Shown one piece after another: positions 1-6,024 of a stretch of 13,128 nucleotides of DNA. The stretch's first letter is position 1. Each line of letters begins with the position of its first letter. The stretch comes from Holophagaceae bacterium UBA1801 (GTDB lineage: Bacteria; Acidobacteriota; Holophagae; Holophagales; Holophagaceae): the NCBI GenBank assembly GCA_002319925.1, contig DCFP01000045.1, positions 1 through 13,128 of the forward strand, read 5' to 3'. The notes below the pieces were generated by a model. The model did not search any database and was not told where the DNA came from. It worked only from the letters and a program-made list of their open reading frames with translations. The position numbers and the translations under genes were made by a program.

Positions 1-778
1 TGGCCGCGTGGATCAGGGCGCTCACAGGCGTGGGGCCTGCCATGGCATCGGGTAGCCAGATGTAGAGCGGGATCTGCGCGCTCTTGCCCGTGGCTCCCAC
101 GAAGAGCATCAACGTTGCGAAGGTCAGGATGCCGAAGCCGATCTCTGCGTGGCGCCCTGCCACCTGCGAGAGGATGTCGTTGATGGTCAAGGTTCCGAAA
201 TGGGCGAAGAGCACCATCATGCCGATGGCCATGCCCAGGTCGCCCACGCGATTCGTGAGGAAGGCCTTCAGGCCCGCATCCGGGGCGTAGTCCGTGTCGA
301 AATAGAAACCAATGAGCAGGTAGGAGCAGAGGCCAACGCCCTCCCAGCCCACGAAGAGCAGGGGTAGCGAGGAACCCAGCACCAGCGTGAGCATGAAGAA
401 CACGAAGAGGTTCAGGTAGGCGAAGTAGCGCGCGTAGCCTTCCTCGTGGTCCATGTAGCCCACGGAGTAGAGGTGGATCAGAGCGCCGATGCCCGAGACC
501 ACGAGGGCCATCAGGCCTGAGAGGTGATCGAAGACCAGACCGAAGGGCACCTTCAGCTCACCCGCGGACATCCACTCTCCATAATCCAGCGCAAGGGCGT
601 GCTCCGGCGCGTTCCCGAGATTGGCGAAGGCCACGACGGAAAGCGCGAAAGCCAAGGCCACCGTGCCCACGGCGACGATGGAAACGACCGCCTTCCCCAC
701 TCTGCGACCGAAGAGGCCGAGGAAGACGAAGCCAAGGAAGGGCAGAAGGGGGATGAGAGCCAGAACGTAGCGCATCAT
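1..778 (-). CDS. nuoL: NADH-quinone oxidoreductase subunit L (partial, 3' end beyond window)
   Basis: This is a large antiporter-like membrane subunit of respiratory complex I, taking part in proton pumping at the end of the membrane arm. The open frame runs 259 codons without a stop to the window edge, so only the N-terminal part (of about 600 residues in the family) is present. The protein is strongly hydrophobic. It carries GWEGVGLCSYLLIGF at about 144-158 and GKSAQIPLYIWLPDAMAGPTP at about 231-251, both hallmark NuoL motifs. Glu146 and Lys232 match E. coli Glu144 and Lys229, which are needed for proton transfer. The start is a tandem ATG-ATG (778 and 775). The GAGG at the end of nuoK is only 3 nt from the first ATG but 6 nt from the second, so the second may be the one used. 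The nuoK stop lies 4 nt upstream, so the two genes are probably translationally coupled. Confidence 0.97.
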   Translation of the reverse strand, partial: MMRYVLALIPLLPFLGFVFLGLFGRRVGKAVVSIVAVGTVALAFALSVVAFANLGNAPEHALALDYGEWMSAGELKVPFGLVFDHLSGLMALVVSGIGALIHLYSVGYMDHEEGYARYFAYLNLFVFFMLTLVLGSSLPLLFVGWEGVGLCSYLLIGFYFDTDYAPDAGLKAFLTNRVGDLGMAIGMMVLFAHFGTLTINDILSQVAGRHAEIGFGILTFATLMLFVGATGKSAQIPLYIWLPDAMAGPTPVSALIHAA

Positions 779-782
779 GACC

Positions 783-1118
783 TCAGAACCGTAGATCATT
801 GGCGCGGTCGGAATCCGTGGTCTGGCGGTGCCGGTAGAGGCCGACGATGAGCGCCAGTCCCACCGCGGCTTCGCAGGCGGCCACGGCGATGATGAAAAGG
901 TAGAAGGTGGTGGCTTCCACATCGCCGTTCTTGAAGCGGCCGAAGGCCAGGAGCGCCACGTTGGCCGCGTTGAGCATCAGTTCCACCCCCATGAACTGCA
1001 TGAGGAGCGAACGGCGGATCAGCACCGTGGCGAGGCCGATGACGAAGAGCATGAACGCCAGGAGGATGTAGCCCGACAAACCGCCCTGCACGATGTCCAG
1101 CCAGAAGGAGTTCGTCAT
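783..1118 (-). CDS. nuoK: NADH-quinone oxidoreductase subunit K
   Basis: This is a small membrane subunit of complex I, homologous to MrpC and mitochondrial ND4L, with three transmembrane helices. The product is 111 residues against about 100 in E. coli; the excess is in a polar C-terminal tail. The motif GVELMLNAANV (about 44-54) places Glu46 at the position of E. coli Glu36. ACEAAVGLAL (about 81-90) places Glu83 at the position of Glu72. These are the two intramembrane glutamates implicated in proton transfer. The ATG at 1118 is preceded by GGGAG about 7 nt upstream. The gene lies 16 nt after nuoJ and 4 nt before nuoL on the same strand, so it belongs to one operon. Confidence 0.97.
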   Translation of the reverse strand: MTNSFWLDIVQGGLSGYILLAFMLFVIGLATVLIRRSLLMQFMGVELMLNAANVALLAFGRFKNGDVEATTFYLFIIAVAACEAAVGLALIVGLYRHRQTTDSDRANDLRF

Positions 1119-1134
1119 GATCGTTCTCCCATCC

Positions 1135-1623
1135 TCAAAGATCGCGTTTGACCAGCGCCACCGCGGCCACCATGGATGCCAGCAGCAGCAGGCCGATGGC
1201 CTCGAAGGCCACCACGTGCTGCCGGAAGAGGTGCGTGCCCAGCTGGCCCAGGGTCGTGGGATTGATGGTGGGATTCACATTGGTGGGATGCAAGGCCTTG
1301 GAGCTGGCCACGACCCAGAAGGCGCCCGCGCCCAGGATCGCCACCACGCCCGCGCCGCTCCAGCGCTGGATCAGACGTCGCTTTTCCATGGGCTCTTCCT
1401 CGTGGGCGTTGAGGAGCATGATCACGAAGAGCACCAGGACCACGATGGCGCCGGAGTAGACGATGATTTGGAGGGCCGCCGCCACGGGATTCGAGAGCAG
1501 CAGGAAGAGGCCGGATACGCCGATGAAGGAAAGCACCAGGCAGAGCCCGGCCGCGATGAGGTTCCGCTGCCGGAACATGGCCAGGGCGCCGATCAAGGTG
1601 ATGAGGGCAAAGATCAGGAACAT
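1135..1623 (-). CDS. nuoJ: NADH-quinone oxidoreductase subunit J
   Basis: This is a membrane subunit of complex I (ND6 homologue) near the junction of the quinone module and the pump modules. The 162-residue product has about five hydrophobic segments. It contains the conserved third-helix segment LQIIVYSGAIVVLVLFVIML (about 51-70), the region of the pi-bulge seen in NuoJ structures, followed by a charged HEEEPMEKRR loop. E. coli NuoJ is 184 residues, so this is a normal short form. The ATG at 1623 was chosen because AGGAGG sits 5 nt upstream; the longer open frame above it overlaps nuoI in a different frame and is spurious. The nuoI stop codon TAG lies inside this Shine-Dalgarno region, which suggests coupling. 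Confidence 0.97.
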   Translation of the reverse strand: MFLIFALITLIGALAMFRQRNLIAAGLCLVLSFIGVSGLFLLLSNPVAAALQIIVYSGAIVVLVLFVIMLLNAHEEEPMEKRRLIQRWSGAGVVAILGAGAFWVVASSKALHPTNVNPTINPTTLGQLGTHLFRQHVVAFEAIGLLLLASMVAAVALVKRDL

Positions 1624-1631
1624 GGGCCCTC

Positions 1632-2195
1632 CTACATTTCCACGGGTTTGTGTGGTACCGCGGGTTTGGGATCGGTGCTGATCTCCGGCTTGCCGTCCTT
1701 CTTCGCATAGGTGTTCATCAGATCCCACTTGCCGAACTGCATCTCCAGGCGATCGTAGGCCGAGAGTTCGTAGTCCGTGCGCAGCCAGATGGCGTCCTTG
1801 GGACAGGCTTCCTCGCAATAGCCGCAGTAGATGCACCGCAGCATGTCGATCTTGAAGACCTTGGGCCGCTTCTCCTCGAAGCCCTGGGTCTGGTTCAGAT
1901 CGGAGAATTCTTCCGCCTCGATGGTGATGCAGCGCGCCGGGCAGGCCTCCGCGCACATGAAGCAGGCCACGCACTTGATGGAACCATCCTCGAAGCGCTT
2001 CAGTTCGTGCAGCCCGCGGTATCCCGCCGGCATCTCCTTCTTCGCGTCGGGGTACTGCACGGTGTAGCGCTTGCTCGTGGGCGTGAAGAGCTGGCGGATG
2101 AAGTGCTTGAAGGTGATGACCATGCCCTTGAGGATCGGCCACAGGTACGTGCGATCCAGCCAGCTCAGTTCGACTTCCTTGATGACCGTGGCCAT
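1632..2195 (-). CDS. nuoI: NADH-quinone oxidoreductase subunit I (2x[4Fe-4S])
   Basis: This is the ferredoxin-like subunit carrying clusters N6a and N6b, which pass electrons through the peripheral arm of complex I towards the N2 cluster and quinone. The 187-residue protein has two complete binding motifs. The first is Cys75, Cys78, Cys81 and Cys85-Pro; the second is Cys121, Cys124, Cys127 and Cys131-Pro. An N-terminal amphipathic stretch with WPILKGMVITFKHF matches the membrane-facing start of the family. The ATG at 2195 has a strong GGAGGTG 6 nt upstream. The stop of nuoH is 12 nt away. The protein is complete, with no missing ligand. Confidence 0.98.
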   Translation of the reverse strand: MATVIKEVELSWLDRTYLWPILKGMVITFKHFIRQLFTPTSKRYTVQYPDAKKEMPAGYRGLHELKRFEDGSIKCVACFMCAEACPARCITIEAEEFSDLNQTQGFEEKRPKVFKIDMLRCIYCGYCEEACPKDAIWLRTDYELSAYDRLEMQFGKWDLMNTYAKKDGKPEISTDPKPAVPHKPVEM

Positions 2196-2207
2196 GTCAG
2201 CACCTCC

Positions 2208-3290
2208 TCACATGGCCGCCCGGTGCATCCACCAGGCGTGCAGCATCAGGTTGCCGAGGGCGAGAGGCAGCATGACCTTCCAGCCCAGCGCCATCAGCTG
2301 GTCGTACCGGAAGCGCGGCAGCGTCCACCGCACCCAGATGAAGACCCAGCAGACGATCAGGAGCTTGGCCAGGAATGCCGCCACGGAAAGCAGGGCGCCG
2401 GGATCGGCCACGAAGGGGATCTGCCAGCCACCCAGGTAGAGCGTCACGATGAGGGCCGCGGCCGTGACGATGTGGACGTATTCGGACAGGTACATGAGGG
2501 CGAACTTCATGGAGCCGAATTCCGTGAGATAGCCCGCCACGATCTCGCTCTCGCCCTCGGCGAAGTCGAAGGGCAGCCGGTTGGTCTCCGCAAACATGCA
2601 GGTGGAGAAGACCACGAAGCCCAGGAACTGCGGGATCACGTTCCAGAGCCCGGCCTGGGCAGCGACGATGCGGTGCGGGTCGTAGGCCTCCAGGAAAGTC
2701 GGCGGACCGGCGTTTCCCGTGCGCATGAAGATGGCGACCACGGCGAGGCTCATGGCCAGTTCGTAGCTGATCATCTGCGCAGAGACGCGCATGCCGCCGA
2801 GGATCGACCACTTGTTGTTGCTGCTCCAGGCTGCCGTGAGCACGCCGTATATGGCCACCGCGCCGATGGCCATGGGATAGAGCATGCCCATGCCGTTGCC
2901 CGGATCCAGGAGGCTCATGTGGTACTGCGTGTTTCCGATCGTGAAGCTCTGCCCGAAGGGGATCACCGCGAAGCCCAGGACCGCGGGAACGAAGGCAAAC
3001 AGGGGCGCCAGCCAGAAGAGGATGCCCACGGCGTGGGGCGGAACCAAGTCTTCCTTGAGGAAGGCTTTGATGCCGTCCGCCACGATCTGCGGCAGGCCCA
3101 GGAGGCGCCATTTCCCGAAGAGGGCCGCGCGGTTGGGGCCGATGCGGTCCTGGATCATGGCGGATCCCCGACGCTCCACCCAGGTGAGCAGGGACGCGAT
3201 GGTGAACGGCCCCCCGAAGACGAGGAGCACCTTCACGATCATCCACAGGGTCGCGGGAGTGAGATGCAGCAGCTGTGCGAGGGAATCCAT
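2208..3290 (-). CDS. nuoH: NADH-quinone oxidoreductase subunit H
   Basis: This is the ND1 homologue forming most of the ubiquinone or menaquinone chamber of complex I and linking the peripheral and membrane arms. The 360-residue product (E. coli 325) has about eight hydrophobic helices. Family signatures are ERRGSAMIQDRIGPNRA (about 39-55), AETNRLPFDFAEGESEIVAGY (about 234-254) and FIWVRWTLPRFRYDQLM (about 317-333). The acidic loop of the second motif is the quinone-site loop. The ATG at 3290 is chosen over a TTG at 3365 because the 25 extra residues look non-conserved and the ATG keeps the normal N-terminus; the ribosome site (GAAAG) is weak. It is the first gene of the visible nuo cluster, with about 450 bp of gene-free DNA upstream. 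Confidence 0.96.
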   Translation of the reverse strand: MDSLAQLLHLTPATLWMIVKVLLVFGGPFTIASLLTWVERRGSAMIQDRIGPNRAALFGKWRLLGLPQIVADGIKAFLKEDLVPPHAVGILFWLAPLFAFVPAVLGFAVIPFGQSFTIGNTQYHMSLLDPGNGMGMLYPMAIGAVAIYGVLTAAWSSNNKWSILGGMRVSAQMISYELAMSLAVVAIFMRTGNAGPPTFLEAYDPHRIVAAQAGLWNVIPQFLGFVVFSTCMFAETNRLPFDFAEGESEIVAGYLTEFGSMKFALMYLSEYVHIVTAAALIVTLYLGGWQIPFVADPGALLSVAAFLAKLLIVCWVFIWVRWTLPRFRYDQLMALGWKVMLPLALGNLMLHAWWMHRAAM

Positions 3291-3746
3291 CGGGCGGCTT
3301 TCAAGCGGGGTTCCGGGGGCGAAACCCGACTGGATGAAGGTAGCAGGCGGAAGGAGCCGGGCCAAGGACGGCTCAATGCCACCGCCTGACGGATGGGATG
3401 TCGAAGAGGAATGGCGTGTTCCGAGTGTAAACCGCCCGGGGCCGGGCCTGGGCTCCTGAAATCAAGGAATGTCCGCAGGCGGCAAAGGGCCGGATGAAAC
3501 GGGACTGGCCAGCGTTCCCATGTCCGTCCATCTCATGGCCCGAGAAGGCACAGTTTCCGCCTAGGGAGAAAACCGTGCTGAATGGAAAAGAAGACAACAA
3601 AATCAACAACGGCTTTTGAGCGGACTGAAGCTTTCAGAGATATCTTGTGAATCGCGTACAAAATTAGCCGGACCACCGGCGGAAGACGCCACCGATGGCC
3701 CAGCATGCAGTTCGTAAGGATGGCTTGACGTGAATCAGCCCGAGGA
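3291..3746. other. gene-free stretch between ahpD and nuoH
   Basis: This 456-bp interval holds no convincing gene. Two short minus-strand open frames (78 and 83 codons) have no ribosome site and no recognisable protein features. The part around 3576-3665 is AT-rich compared with the flanks and contains the near-repeat ACAACAAAATCAACAAC, an AGATATCT palindrome and a small CTGAA/TTCAG inverted repeat (3625-3637). It is the natural place for the nuoHIJKL promoter and for termination of ahpCD, but I could not find a well-spaced -35/-10 pair or a hairpin followed by a T run on the minus strand. Confidence 0.6.
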
Positions 3747-4283
3747 TCAGTCCAGAGCGGTTTCCAGCGCGATGGCCGCCCCATGCACGGTGGCCGCGAT
3801 GCGGATGGCCTCGTGCACGTGGGTCTCCGTGAGCCCGGCTTCCAGGATCGATTTCTCGTGGGCCCGCACGCAGGCCTCGCAGCCGTTGATGGCGCTCACC
3901 GCCAGCGCGAAGAGCTCGAAGTCCGCTTTGTTGGACGCGGGCTTCGCCAGGCGATTCATACGGAGCCGCGCTGGCATCTGCCCGTAGGCATCGTTGCCGA
4001 TCATGTGGCGGAAGCGGTACAGGATGTTGTTCATGCCCATCAAAGCCGCGGCGGCGATGGCGTCCTCCTCCACCTCGCGTCCCGCCTCAGTGCGCGTCAA
4101 CCGGGCGAGTGCGTCTCGCAGCGGCGCGCACCGGGAAGCGGCCGCGCAGGCCAGCGCGACCCCGTATTTTTGCGCAGCGGTCAAGAGCGATGAATCCCCC
4201 AATACCGCCTGGAGATTCAGCTTCAGATCCTTCGCGGCTTCAGGGAAGCCCTCCCGAATCTCATCCATGGTCATCGCAGTCAT
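3747..4283 (-). CDS. ahpD: alkyl hydroperoxide reductase AhpD (carboxymuconolactone decarboxylase family)
   Basis: This is a thiol-disulfide protein that reduces AhpC in organisms lacking AhpF. In Mycobacterium tuberculosis it links AhpC to lipoyl-dihydrolipoamide succinyltransferase and Lpd. The 178-residue product matches the 177-residue mycobacterial enzyme along its length, including DLKLNL near the start, ALMGMNNILYR (about 80-90) and FELFALAVSAINGCEAC (about 122-138). The redox pair is Cys135-Glu-Ala-Cys138, with Glu123 and His142 at the positions of M. tuberculosis Glu118 and His137. Ala137 replaces the His132 of that enzyme. The ATG at 4283 has AGGAG 5 nt upstream; a longer frame starting at 4379 only translates the inverted repeat. 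It lies about 100 bp downstream of ahpC on the same strand. Confidence 0.94.
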   Translation of the reverse strand: MTAMTMDEIREGFPEAAKDLKLNLQAVLGDSSLLTAAQKYGVALACAAASRCAPLRDALARLTRTEAGREVEEDAIAAAALMGMNNILYRFRHMIGNDAYGQMPARLRMNRLAKPASNKADFELFALAVSAINGCEACVRAHEKSILEAGLTETHVHEAIRIAATVHGAAIALETALD

Positions 4284-4301
4284 CGCGGCTCCTACTGTGC
4301 A

Positions 4302-4380
4302 AGTGGTCGGTGGCCAGGGGTCAGTGGCCAGTGAATAGGTGGCTTTCTTACTGACCACAGACCACCGACCGCAGACCACT
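4302..4380. repeat. inverted array of degenerate NGTGGTC heptamers
   Basis: Two 31-nt arms (4302-4332 and 4350-4380) are imperfect inverted copies, matching at 24 of 31 positions by hand alignment, around a 17-nt centre. Each arm is itself a tandem run of four and a half degenerate 7-mers of form NGTGGTC. On the left arm the units include AGTGGTC, GGTGGCC and AGTGGCC; on the right arm, read on the minus strand, AGTGGTC, GGTGGTC and TGTGGTC. The element fills almost the whole ahpC-ahpD gap and would form a long hairpin in a joint transcript. No T run follows it on the minus strand, so it is not a standard intrinsic terminator. No transposase is present, so its origin is unknown. Confidence 0.85.
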
Positions 4381-4384
4381 GCTT

Positions 4385-4921
4385 TTAAACCTTCAGCGTC
4401 TCTTCGCCCTTCTTCCAGTTGCAGGGGCAGAGTTCGTCGGTCTGGAGGGCGTCCAGGACGCGGATGACTTCGTCCACGTTGCGGCCGACGCTGAGGTCGT
4501 TGACGCTGGTATGGCGGATGACACCCTGGGGATCGACGATGAAGGTGGCGCGCAGGGGTACGCCCGCGTCCTTGTGCAGGATGCCGAGAGCCGTGGAAAG
4601 CTCGCGCTTGTTGTCCGCCAGCATGGGGAAGGGCAGGTGCTTCAGGTCCGTGTGGTTGTTCCGCCAGGCCAAGTGGACGAAGTGTGTGTCCGTGCTGGCG
4701 CCTAGCACCTGGGCATCCCTATCCTCGAAATCGCCGTGCCGCTTGCCGAAGGCCGCGATCTCGGTGGGGCACACGAAGGTGAAGTCCATGGGCCACAGGA
4801 AGAGGACCTTCCACTTGCCGGGGTGGCTCTCGTGGGTCAAGGTTTCGAATTCCTTGCCCTTCTCGAGTCCCACAACGGCTTGCAGAGCGTATTCAGGGAG
4901 GCGGTCTCCGACGGTCAGCAT
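4385..4921 (-). CDS. ahpC: peroxiredoxin AhpC (alkyl hydroperoxide reductase)
   Basis: This is a cytoplasmic 2-Cys peroxiredoxin reducing hydrogen peroxide and organic hydroperoxides. In the 178-residue product the active-site block WPMDFTFVCPTEI (about 43-55) carries the peroxidatic Cys51, with Pro44, Thr48 and Arg124 completing the conserved PxxxTxxC...R set. The C-terminal ELCPCNWKKG holds Cys165 and Cys167. This three-cysteine arrangement is the one seen in mycobacterial AhpC, which is reduced by AhpD, and it fits the ahpD neighbour and the lack of ahpF here. The motifs GKWKVLFLWP and SVGRNVDEVIRVLDALQTDELC confirm the AhpC subfamily. The ATG at 4921 has AAAGGAG about 6 nt upstream. It is divergent from oxyR, with an OxyR-like site between them. 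Confidence 0.97.
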   Translation of the reverse strand: MLTVGDRLPEYALQAVVGLEKGKEFETLTHESHPGKWKVLFLWPMDFTFVCPTEIAAFGKRHGDFEDRDAQVLGASTDTHFVHLAWRNNHTDLKHLPFPMLADNKRELSTALGILHKDAGVPLRATFIVDPQGVIRHTSVNDLSVGRNVDEVIRVLDALQTDELCPCNWKKGEETLKV

Positions 4922-4937
4922 TCAGTTCTCCTTTAGG

Positions 4938-4955
4938 GGAGCGATCAGTCGCTCC
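4938..4955 (-). promoter_or_regulatory. perfect 7-bp hairpin in the ahpC leader
   Basis: The arms GGAGCGA and TCGCTCC pair perfectly around a 4-nt loop, just upstream of the ahpC Shine-Dalgarno AAAGGAG. The 3' arm ends in CTCC, which could instead pair with the GGAG of the Shine-Dalgarno, so the two structures are mutually exclusive. Whether this is used for regulation or only stabilises the mRNA is inference. Confidence 0.5.
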
Positions 4956-4991
4956 TGCACCTGTGATTCATCTCCCGAACTGATTGTTCCT

Positions 4992-5003
4992 GATATATAT
5001 AAT
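4992..5003. promoter_or_regulatory. AT-rich block with -10 hexamers for both ahpC and oxyR
   Basis: The block GATATATATAAT contains a perfect TATAAT on the plus strand (4998-5003), placed to start oxyR transcription about 20 nt before its ATG. On the minus strand it contains TATATA/TATATC hexamers for ahpC. No strong -35 is visible on either strand, as expected for an activator-dependent ahpC promoter: its -35 region would fall on the OxyR-like site at 5013-5031. Confidence 0.5.
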
Positions 5004-5012
5004 GGAAGCATT

Positions 5013-5031
5013 TGATAGAGATTAACTATCA
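5013..5031. promoter_or_regulatory. OxyR-type operator (ATAG-N7-CTAT)
   Basis: The palindrome TGATAG-N7-CTATCA contains the exact ATAG-N7-CTAT element that forms half of the known OxyR tetramer site. It ends on the first base of the oxyR start codon and lies about 92 nt upstream of the ahpC start. That position suits activation of ahpC on one side and autorepression of oxyR on the other. A second well-conserved half-site at the expected spacing is not seen; the neighbouring positions read ATAT-N7-GGAA. Confidence 0.72.
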
Positions 5032-5945
5032 TGACCGGCAATCCTCTCCCCTTCTCACTCCGGCAACTCCAGTACGTGCGCGCCATCGCTGAGACGCGGA
5101 ACTTCAGACAGGCCGCAGAGCGCTGCGCTGTGGCTCAGCCTTCCTTGAGCGCGCAGCTTGCTGCCCTGGAAGCTGCGCTGGGCGTCCGATTTTTCGAGCG
5201 TGACCGGCGGGGCGTGATCCTTACGCCGGCGGGAGAAGCGCTGCTGCAGCGTGTGAATCGCGTACTCACGGAGGCAAGTGAATTGCGTGAGGAAGCCAAG
5301 CATTTCAGGGACCCGCTTGCGGGTCCCTTCCGGCTCGGTGTGATCCCGACCATGGCTCCCTACTTGCTGCCCAAGGCCGTGCCCGCCCTGCGGGAGGCCT
5401 TTCCGAAATTGGTTCCCCAGTGGGTCGAGGACCGCACGGCTACGCTGGTAGCACAGCTCCAACAGGGCCGATTGGATGGCGCGCTGCTCGCGCTGGAAGC
5501 GGAGCTTCAGGATCTAGAAACGACTACCCTGGGCCGGGACCACTTTCTGCTGGCGGTTCCCAAGGGCCATGCCTTCGCCAAGGGCCGGAAGCCCATCCGG
5601 ATCCATGCGCTGGAGGGCGAACGGATGCTGCTCATGGATGATGGCCATTGCCTGCGGCATCAAGCTCTGGCGGCGTGCCGCGAGGTCGGCATGGAGGAGC
5701 TGGAATTCCGGGCTACGAGCCTGCCGACGCTGGTGCAGATGGTGGCCAGCGGAATCGGCGTCTCGCTGTTGCCGGAAATGGCCCTCGCCATGGAGGCTGG
5801 ACGCGCCTCCCTGGTGCTGCGCCGCCTCGCGGATCCCGTGCCCTATCGCACGGTGGTCCTGGCCTGGCGCAGGGGCAGCCATGCCGCCGTGGCCTTAAAA
5901 AAAATCGCCAAACTTCTGAGAAATATGAGGCATTTCGTTCAATAG
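5031..5945 (+). CDS. oxyR: hydrogen-peroxide-sensing LysR-family regulator OxyR
   Basis: This is a cytoplasmic redox switch activating peroxide-defence genes. The 304-residue protein (E. coli 305) has an N-terminal winged helix-turn-helix (about 8-66) with FRQAAERCAVAQPSLSAQLAALE. A substrate-like regulatory domain begins at PLAGPFRLGVIPTMAPYLLP. The diagnostic segment LLMDDGHCLRHQALAACREVG contains Cys207 and Cys216, nine residues apart exactly as Cys199 and Cys208 of E. coli OxyR, and is followed by FRATSLPTLVQMVASGIGVSLLP. It is therefore a true two-cysteine OxyR and not a generic LysR protein. It is divergent from ahpC, its expected target. The ribosome site is weak (only GAG about 10 nt away), and the OxyR-like operator abuts the start. 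The last 20 codons are AT-rich and include a run of eight A. Confidence 0.97.
   Translation: MTGNPLPFSLRQLQYVRAIAETRNFRQAAERCAVAQPSLSAQLAALEAALGVRFFERDRRGVILTPAGEALLQRVNRVLTEASELREEAKHFRDPLAGPFRLGVIPTMAPYLLPKAVPALREAFPKLVPQWVEDRTATLVAQLQQGRLDGALLALEAELQDLETTTLGRDHFLLAVPKGHAFAKGRKPIRIHALEGERMLLMDDGHCLRHQALAACREVGMEELEFRATSLPTLVQMVASGIGVSLLPEMALAMEAGRASLVLRRLADPVPYRTVVLAWRRGSHAAVALKKIAKLLRNMRHFVQ
5307..5328. repeat. perfect 10-bp inverted repeat inside oxyR
   Basis: The arms AGGGACCCGC (5307-5316) and GCGGGTCCCT (5319-5328) are exact inverses separated by two T. The repeat codes for the RDPLAGPF hinge at the start of the regulatory domain. It may be a chance result of a conserved GC-rich motif, or a pause or attenuation hairpin. 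No T run follows. Confidence 0.6.
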
Positions 5946-5968
5946 ATACCTATGAAAATGTCACTTTC

Positions 5969-5978
5969 GGTTCGAACC
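5969..5978. promoter_or_regulatory. 10-bp palindrome between oxyR and the PBP7-like gene
   Basis: GGTTCGAACC is a perfect palindrome about 50 nt upstream of the endopeptidase start, in a 79-nt gap that also holds a small CCCAT/ATGGG inverted repeat (6001-6017) next to the ribosome site. It could be an operator or part of a weak structure. No promoter hexamers could be assigned with confidence. Confidence 0.3.
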
Positions 5979-6024
5979 TTGCAACCTTTGGATGGACCTG
6001 CCCATCTCTTGAATGGGGGAGCGA

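Noticed and set aside
3291..3365. Upstream TTG start for nuoH
   Set aside because: The extra 25 residues do not look like NuoH, and the ATG at 3290 gives a normal N-terminus.
1650..3389. 579-codon plus-strand open frame opposite nuoH and nuoI
   Set aside because: It lies antisense to strongly conserved complex I genes, is rich in His, Arg, Glu and Gly as expected of a shadow frame in GC-rich DNA, and has no family motif.
3373..3784. Two short minus-strand open frames in the nuoH-ahpD gap
   Set aside because: They have no ribosome site and no recognisable domain, and the second runs into the end of ahpD in another frame.
4284..4379. Extended AhpD N-terminus starting at 4379
   Set aside because: It only translates the heptamer inverted repeat; the ATG at 4283 has a good AGGAG and gives the family length.
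3647..5265. 14-base direct repeat TGTGAATCGCGTAC at about 3647 and in oxyR at about 5252
   Set aside because: One copy is inside oxyR coding sequence, the flanks do not match, and one such exact match is not surprising in a window of this length.
5960..5990. GGTTCGAACC as a tRNA T-loop
   Set aside because: The flanking bases do not form a T stem, and no acceptor or anticodon arm can be found around it.
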